Assembly: GCA_964543545.1 (NCBI GenBank)
Contig: CAZIYT010000002.1
Span: 1,116,001-1,180,000 of the forward strand
Source of the DNA: UBA4416 sp964543545
GTDB taxonomy: Bacteria > Bacteroidota > Bacteroidia > B-17B0 > Aurantibacillaceae
DNA: 64,000 nt
Direction: 5' to 3'
Both the position numbers and the translations under genes were made by a program. The notes beneath the pieces are model-generated. The model was not told the origin of the DNA. It saw nothing but the letters and a program-made list of their open reading frames with translations, and did not search any database. Below are positions 60,775 through 64,000 of this stretch, piece after piece. The stretch's first letter is position 1. Each line of letters opens with the position of its first letter.

Positions 60775-63240
60775 CTAAAACCTCAGCCTCAGGCTGGCCA
60801 CCACTCCCTGTTTGAAGCTGTTGCCCGGACCATAGCCCAGCACATAATCCACCCGCAGGACCTGGAAGATGCGCTCAACCCCGAAATTCACTTCGTAGTA
60901 CTGGCTCAGCTTATCACTGAATAAGGCATGTCCTCCCACCACTTCCTGCCAGCGTGTTTTTTTCAGCAAGGGAATTTTATTAAAGATAAAGCCGTTGAAG
61001 TGATGCTCGGCATGCGCCTCGGCATACCAGTTTTTGGTGCTGTACGTGTAGTAAGGCAGGAGCTTGTAGGAGTTCAGGTAATCGGTACTGAGGTAAATCG
61101 TTTGGTTGCCCTCGAAATGTTTATAGTCCATAAATTCCATACGCTTCGTGCCCAGGAAATAACCGGCTTTGAGGCGGTAGCTGAAACGCCCTACCAGCCC
61201 AAGCCGGATGCGGTCGTTGATGCTGATCCTGAGCAGGTCGTAATCGATCACGGTATTTAATCCCGGGATGGCTTTGGTATAAGCAATGTTGATGATCGGG
61301 TATTTGCTGCCCACAATGACTTTCTCGTAAGGCCGCGTATCGTATTTCTGCTTAAAGCGGATGGAAAATCCCAGCTCCACAACAAAGGCATTATTTACAG
61401 AGAAGCTGGAATCATCCGTGTTCGGGCGCAGCGGGTCATTGCTGGTAAAGAGTTTTTTACGGTCATCGATCCAGAGCTCGTGGGCGGTATTTTTCAGCGC
61501 CGAGCGTTCGGCATATTCGGTATTGAAATTAAGCATGAGCCCGTTGATGAGCTCGCGGCGGTATGAAAAGGACGCATAGGTTTTCTTATACAGCTTCATA
61601 TAATTATCGTTGAGCAGGAGTGTATACGCAGAGTTCACCGTTGAGTTGATGCCTTCCTCACCGTTGAACTGCGTTGCCGTAGAGCCTACCCTGATGCGAA
61701 AGGATTCAAAGGTTCTGGGATTATTGAAATACTGCCAGCTCGCCGCCCCACTCCACAGGTAATTGGAAAAGCCGTAACGCGTGGTCGCTGCAATCACATG
61801 CTTCCGTTTGTCTTCATAGTGTTTTTCCATGTTGATGCCCACGGAGGCATTGATCCCTTCCACCGTATTGTATTGAAGCCCCGAGTTCAGTAAGCCGGAA
61901 GTGATGAGGCTGAATTCCCGTTTGGTTTTTGTATAGCCATAGCCCAGCACCAGGTCAGAAGTCTTGAAGCGGTTCCCGATATGATCGAGGCTATCCTTGT
62001 AGCGGTCGGAGTTTTCAATCACGGCAATGCTGTCTTTTTTGACATAGTCGGTCTTCTCCTCTTCCGTGAGCGGTACGGGCCGCGCGCCTTTCCAATAAGC
62101 CGAATCTTTTTTGTTGGAGCCTTCCTCGATCACCAGCACTTCGTTCTTAAAAAAATCCTTTGCAAACACCGGGTGCATATTGTATTCGGAGCACACCACG
62201 TTGAAATAACCGTCGCCCTCGAAGCCCATGATCTTAAAGCTGAACATCATGTTGAAACTGGTCGGCATCCAGATGGTATCGTTCACCGGTGAGTTGAGCT
62301 GCGTAAACTGTAAGGTATCTACAAACTTGATCTTGGACTCTTTGGTCACATACAAATCTACGCTGTGCACACGCCAGGTATTCTCCTGGATGTAGATGAC
62401 GCCCTTGAAACAGGGATCTGTCGCGCGCTTCGGAATTACCTGGATCTTGTTCAGCATCTTCCCGTCTTCGAAAGTGGTTCCCAGTAATTTATAACGGTAA
62501 GATAAAAAAGCGTTCTGGTTGATCGGTGAAATGAAAGGCCGGTCGCTCAGGTTGCCCAGGCTCACGAGGTTTTCATACACATTGAATTTCAGATCGCTCA
62601 CCTGGTTGAAGCTGAAGGCCTTGTTATTACCGCTTACCCGGCTGGAATACATAATTTCTTTTTCATCCGATGGTTTCCGGAAATGATATTTCGACTCGCT
62701 CTCGCTCAGGTAGATCACGCCCAGCAGCGAAGAGTCGATCTGGTTTCCGGGGCTGGCGATCTTATTAATAAGCTTCGCCATTTTTTCGGGATAGGTTTTG
62801 AGGCGCTGCAAGCCTTTGATATAGGCCTTGCAGGAATAGGATTCTACTTCGTTCAGGTAGGCCTTTCGTTTTTTGATGGCTTGCCGGATCACCGCATAGG
62901 CAGGATCTTCACCATCGCTCACCACCACTTCTTTCAGCTCGTAGCTCTCCGGGCTCAGGCTCACATTGCTGGTGGTATTTCCTTCCACCACCACGCTTTC
63001 TACTCTCTTACGGTAGCCAACATACTGGAAAATCAACTGGTAAGTACCTGCCGGGAGCTTCAGGGTATAGAAGCCGTCGGCATTGGCATTGGTGCCCAGG
63101 TTGGTGCCTTTCACCAGCACGGAAGCAAAAGGAAGGGCCTCATGCTTTGTATCCGTGATTTTACCACTTACCACAAAGGACTGAGCGCTACAGGCCAAAG
63201 CCCATATACAGAACAGGAACACAAAACAAACACTCTTCAT
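60775..63240 (-). CDS. DUF5686 outer-membrane protein with CarboxypepD_reg domain
   Basis: This 821-aa protein has a signal peptide ending CSAQS. Residues about 24-110 form a CarboxypepD_reg domain (VVSGKITDTKHEALPFASVL, NADGFYTLKLPAGTYQLIFQ, YVGYRKRV). Then comes the DUF5686 part: DPAYAVIRQAIKKRKAY, KMLNKIQVIPKRATDPCFKG, YIQENTWRVHSVDLYVT, and a C-terminal outer-membrane barrel ending LRLRF. The family is widespread in Bacteroidota as TonB-receptor-like outer-membrane proteins with no known substrate. Convergent with the propeller gene; only 80 bp of non-coding DNA separate them. Confidence 0.9.
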   Translation of the reverse strand: MKSVCFVFLFCIWALACSAQSFVVSGKITDTKHEALPFASVLVKGTNLGTNANADGFYTLKLPAGTYQLIFQYVGYRKRVESVVVEGNTTSNVSLSPESYELKEVVVSDGEDPAYAVIRQAIKKRKAYLNEVESYSCKAYIKGLQRLKTYPEKMAKLINKIASPGNQIDSSLLGVIYLSESESKYHFRKPSDEKEIMYSSRVSGNNKAFSFNQVSDLKFNVYENLVSLGNLSDRPFISPINQNAFLSYRYKLLGTTFEDGKMLNKIQVIPKRATDPCFKGVIYIQENTWRVHSVDLYVTKESKIKFVDTLQFTQLNSPVNDTIWMPTSFNMMFSFKIMGFEGDGYFNVVCSEYNMHPVFAKDFFKNEVLVIEEGSNKKDSAYWKGARPVPLTEEEKTDYVKKDSIAVIENSDRYKDSLDHIGNRFKTSDLVLGYGYTKTKREFSLITSGLLNSGLQYNTVEGINASVGINMEKHYEDKRKHVIAATTRYGFSNYLWSGAASWQYFNNPRTFESFRIRVGSTATQFNGEEGINSTVNSAYTLLLNDNYMKLYKKTYASFSYRRELINGLMLNFNTEYAERSALKNTAHELWIDDRKKLFTSNDPLRPNTDDSSFSVNNAFVVELGFSIRFKQKYDTRPYEKVIVGSKYPIINIAYTKAIPGLNTVIDYDLLRISINDRIRLGLVGRFSYRLKAGYFLGTKRMEFMDYKHFEGNQTIYLSTDYLNSYKLLPYYTYSTKNWYAEAHAEHHFNGFIFNKIPLLKKTRWQEVVGGHALFSDKLSQYYEVNFGVERIFQVLRVDYVLGYGPGNSFKQGVVASLRLRF

Positions 63241-63299
63241 ACCTTAAAGCCTGTGTAAGATACGGAAATTTGTGTGTTTTAAGATGAGAAGAAGAATTA

Positions 63300-63325
63300 A
63301 AAGAAAGGCCGGTCATCAACCGGTT
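63300..63325 (-). terminator. Possible terminator of the type-B cargo gene
   Basis: CCGGT-catca-ACCGG (63309-63323) forms a 5-bp GC-rich stem, followed on the minus strand by CCTTTCTTTTAATTC. It lies about 30 bp past the stop codon at 63353. The stem is short, so confidence is limited. Confidence 0.45.
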
Positions 63326-63352
63326 TGACCCGGGATACCTTTACAACCATAA

Positions 63353-64000
63353 TTACCTGTTTCCCGGATTTGCTCCCGGCAAGAGCACTACATGCCCTGT
63401 TCGCACAAGGCTATTTCCAACAAGGGTCTTCGCTTCAACCCGGTAAACATAAACACCTTGCTCACAAAGCTTGCCTTTGCTGCTACCATCCCAGCCGGTG
63501 TCATGACCTGTAAATAATTGATGACCCCAGCGGTCGTATATGCTCAGCTGTAGCTCCGTCATTCCATCTCCTTCCGGGAGAAACACATCGTTGATGCCAT
63601 CTCCGTTTGGAGTGAAAGAGTTGGGAATATATATCACGTCATCTCTCATCACATTCACACAAACGGTATCCGCGTCCCGGCAACCATAGCCGGCATCGCT
63701 TTTCAAGACATAACAGGTTGTTTCTGTCGGGCTCACTGTAATGGTGCTACAAAAATGACAGGCCAAAGGCTGAGGAGATAATGCCAGGAAGCCGGCTTCT
63801 ACGTTAGATCTTCCGGTGAGTGTGACATAATCTCCCAGGTTGATGCTCGTGTCGCGGCCTGCATCGGCATAAGCGGCAGGATGAACGGTAACGGTTGCCC
63901 CGGCGATGGCCGTACAGGAATTAACGGAGGCTGTTACAGAATAAACTGTGGTAACAGCAGGACTTGCCGTGACGTTATTGCCTGTGGAAGTATTTAACGA
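63353..64000 (-). CDS. C-terminal part of a type-B T9SS cargo protein (gliding motility-associated CTD)
   Basis: The frame is open from 64000 down to the TAA at 63353, so 215 codons of the 3' part of a larger gene are visible. Upstream residues (NNVTASPAVTTVYSVTASVN, GRDTSINLGDYVTLTGRSNV) belong to Ig/PKD-like repeats. From about 63662 comes the final domain: VIYIPNSFTPNGDGINDVF, LQLSIYDRWGHQLF, GVYVYRVEAK, RTGHVVLLP. This is the type-B T9SS sorting domain. An apparent TTG start at 63766 is not the true start; the protein continues beyond the window. It would be exported to the cell surface. Confidence 0.9.
   Translation of the reverse strand, partial: SLNTSTGNNVTASPAVTTVYSVTASVNSCTAIAGATVTVHPAAYADAGRDTSINLGDYVTLTGRSNVEAGFLALSPQPLACHFCSTITVSPTETTCYVLKSDAGYGCRDADTVCVNVMRDDVIYIPNSFTPNGDGINDVFLPEGDGMTELQLSIYDRWGHQLFTGHDTGWDGSSKGKLCEQGVYVYRVEAKTLVGNSLVRTGHVVLLPGANPGNR

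Noticed and set aside
63353..63766. A complete small gene starting at TTG 63766
   Set aside because: The frame stays open up to the window edge with Ig-like sequence, so it is the 3' part of a larger gene.
1..64000. CRISPR arrays, tRNA or rRNA genes, insertion sequences
   Set aside because: No regularly spaced direct repeats, cloverleaf-like sequences, rRNA text or transposase reading frames were seen on either strand.

Overview
The window looks like a chromosomal segment of a Bacteroidota bacterium, most likely a Chitinophagales/Sphingobacteriia-type free-living species. The evidence is as follows. At least nine secreted proteins end in type IX secretion (T9SS) sorting domains, six of type A and three of type B ('gliding motility-associated C-terminal domain'). 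There is a TonB-dependent receptor and a DUF5686 outer-membrane protein, both with carboxypeptidase-regulatory-like N-terminal domains. The arrangement LptE - TPR-like protein - SecG and the divergent pair folP/DUF1599 are typical of this phylum. Several start regions carry the Bacteroidota -7 promoter element TAnnTTTG. No rRNA, tRNA, CRISPR array, transposase or phage gene was seen.

Layout. 1-5440: the 5' end of a membrane-bound nucleotide-sugar dehydratase (CapD/WbpM type), an orphan gene, a membrane-anchored triple helix-hairpin-helix protein and two APC-superfamily amino-acid permeases. 5440-5922: gene-free DNA rich in small inverted repeats. 5923-8203: an M50 site-2-type protease, a PAP2 phosphatase and a small secreted regulatory-like-domain protein. 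8360-20699: two tandem paralogous secreted giants (1598 and 1585 aa, type B sorting) followed by a TonB-dependent receptor. 20782-21529: a small YjbR/TfoX-like protein and an archaeal/eukaryal-type peptidyl-tRNA hydrolase (Pth2). 21645-28855: two paralogous Cys-Cys-rich fibronectin-like repeat proteins with matching promoters, upstream boxes and terminators. 29262-32489: threonine aldolase and a secreted M43 metalloprotease.

32886-43872 is mostly small orphan genes on the minus strand: DUF2238, DUF6915, lipoproteins, a SIMPL protein and an ARPP-1-like protein, plus a minimal parvulin, a GNAT fused to an EF-Tu-domain-II-like barrel, and a run of short genes that resemble immunity-type proteins. 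44007-48269 holds aconitase with a second, nearly identical 320-bp copy of its 3' end lying beyond a T9SS cargo gene. 48617-55147: a PUR-alpha-like protein, a G8/beta-helix T9SS adhesin, folP/DUF1599, a GH5 glycosidase and an outer-membrane beta-barrel. 55253-59094: GT39 glycosyltransferase, SecG, a TPR-like protein and LptE. 59273-64000: a broken DUF1801 pseudogene, a cytoplasmic propeller-like orphan, a DUF5686 outer-membrane protein and the 3' end of another type-B T9SS cargo gene.

The common theme is the cell envelope: surface adhesins and hydrolases exported by T9SS, outer-membrane receptors, the LPS export lipoprotein LptE and Sec translocase SecG. The most informative unexplained signals are four. 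First, the conserved promoter architecture of the Cys-rich paralogue pair. Second, the duplicated aconitase 3' end, whose four differences are all synonymous. Third, the GNAT/EF-Tu-II fusion. Fourth, a perfect 22-bp palindrome in front of the tandem giant adhesins.
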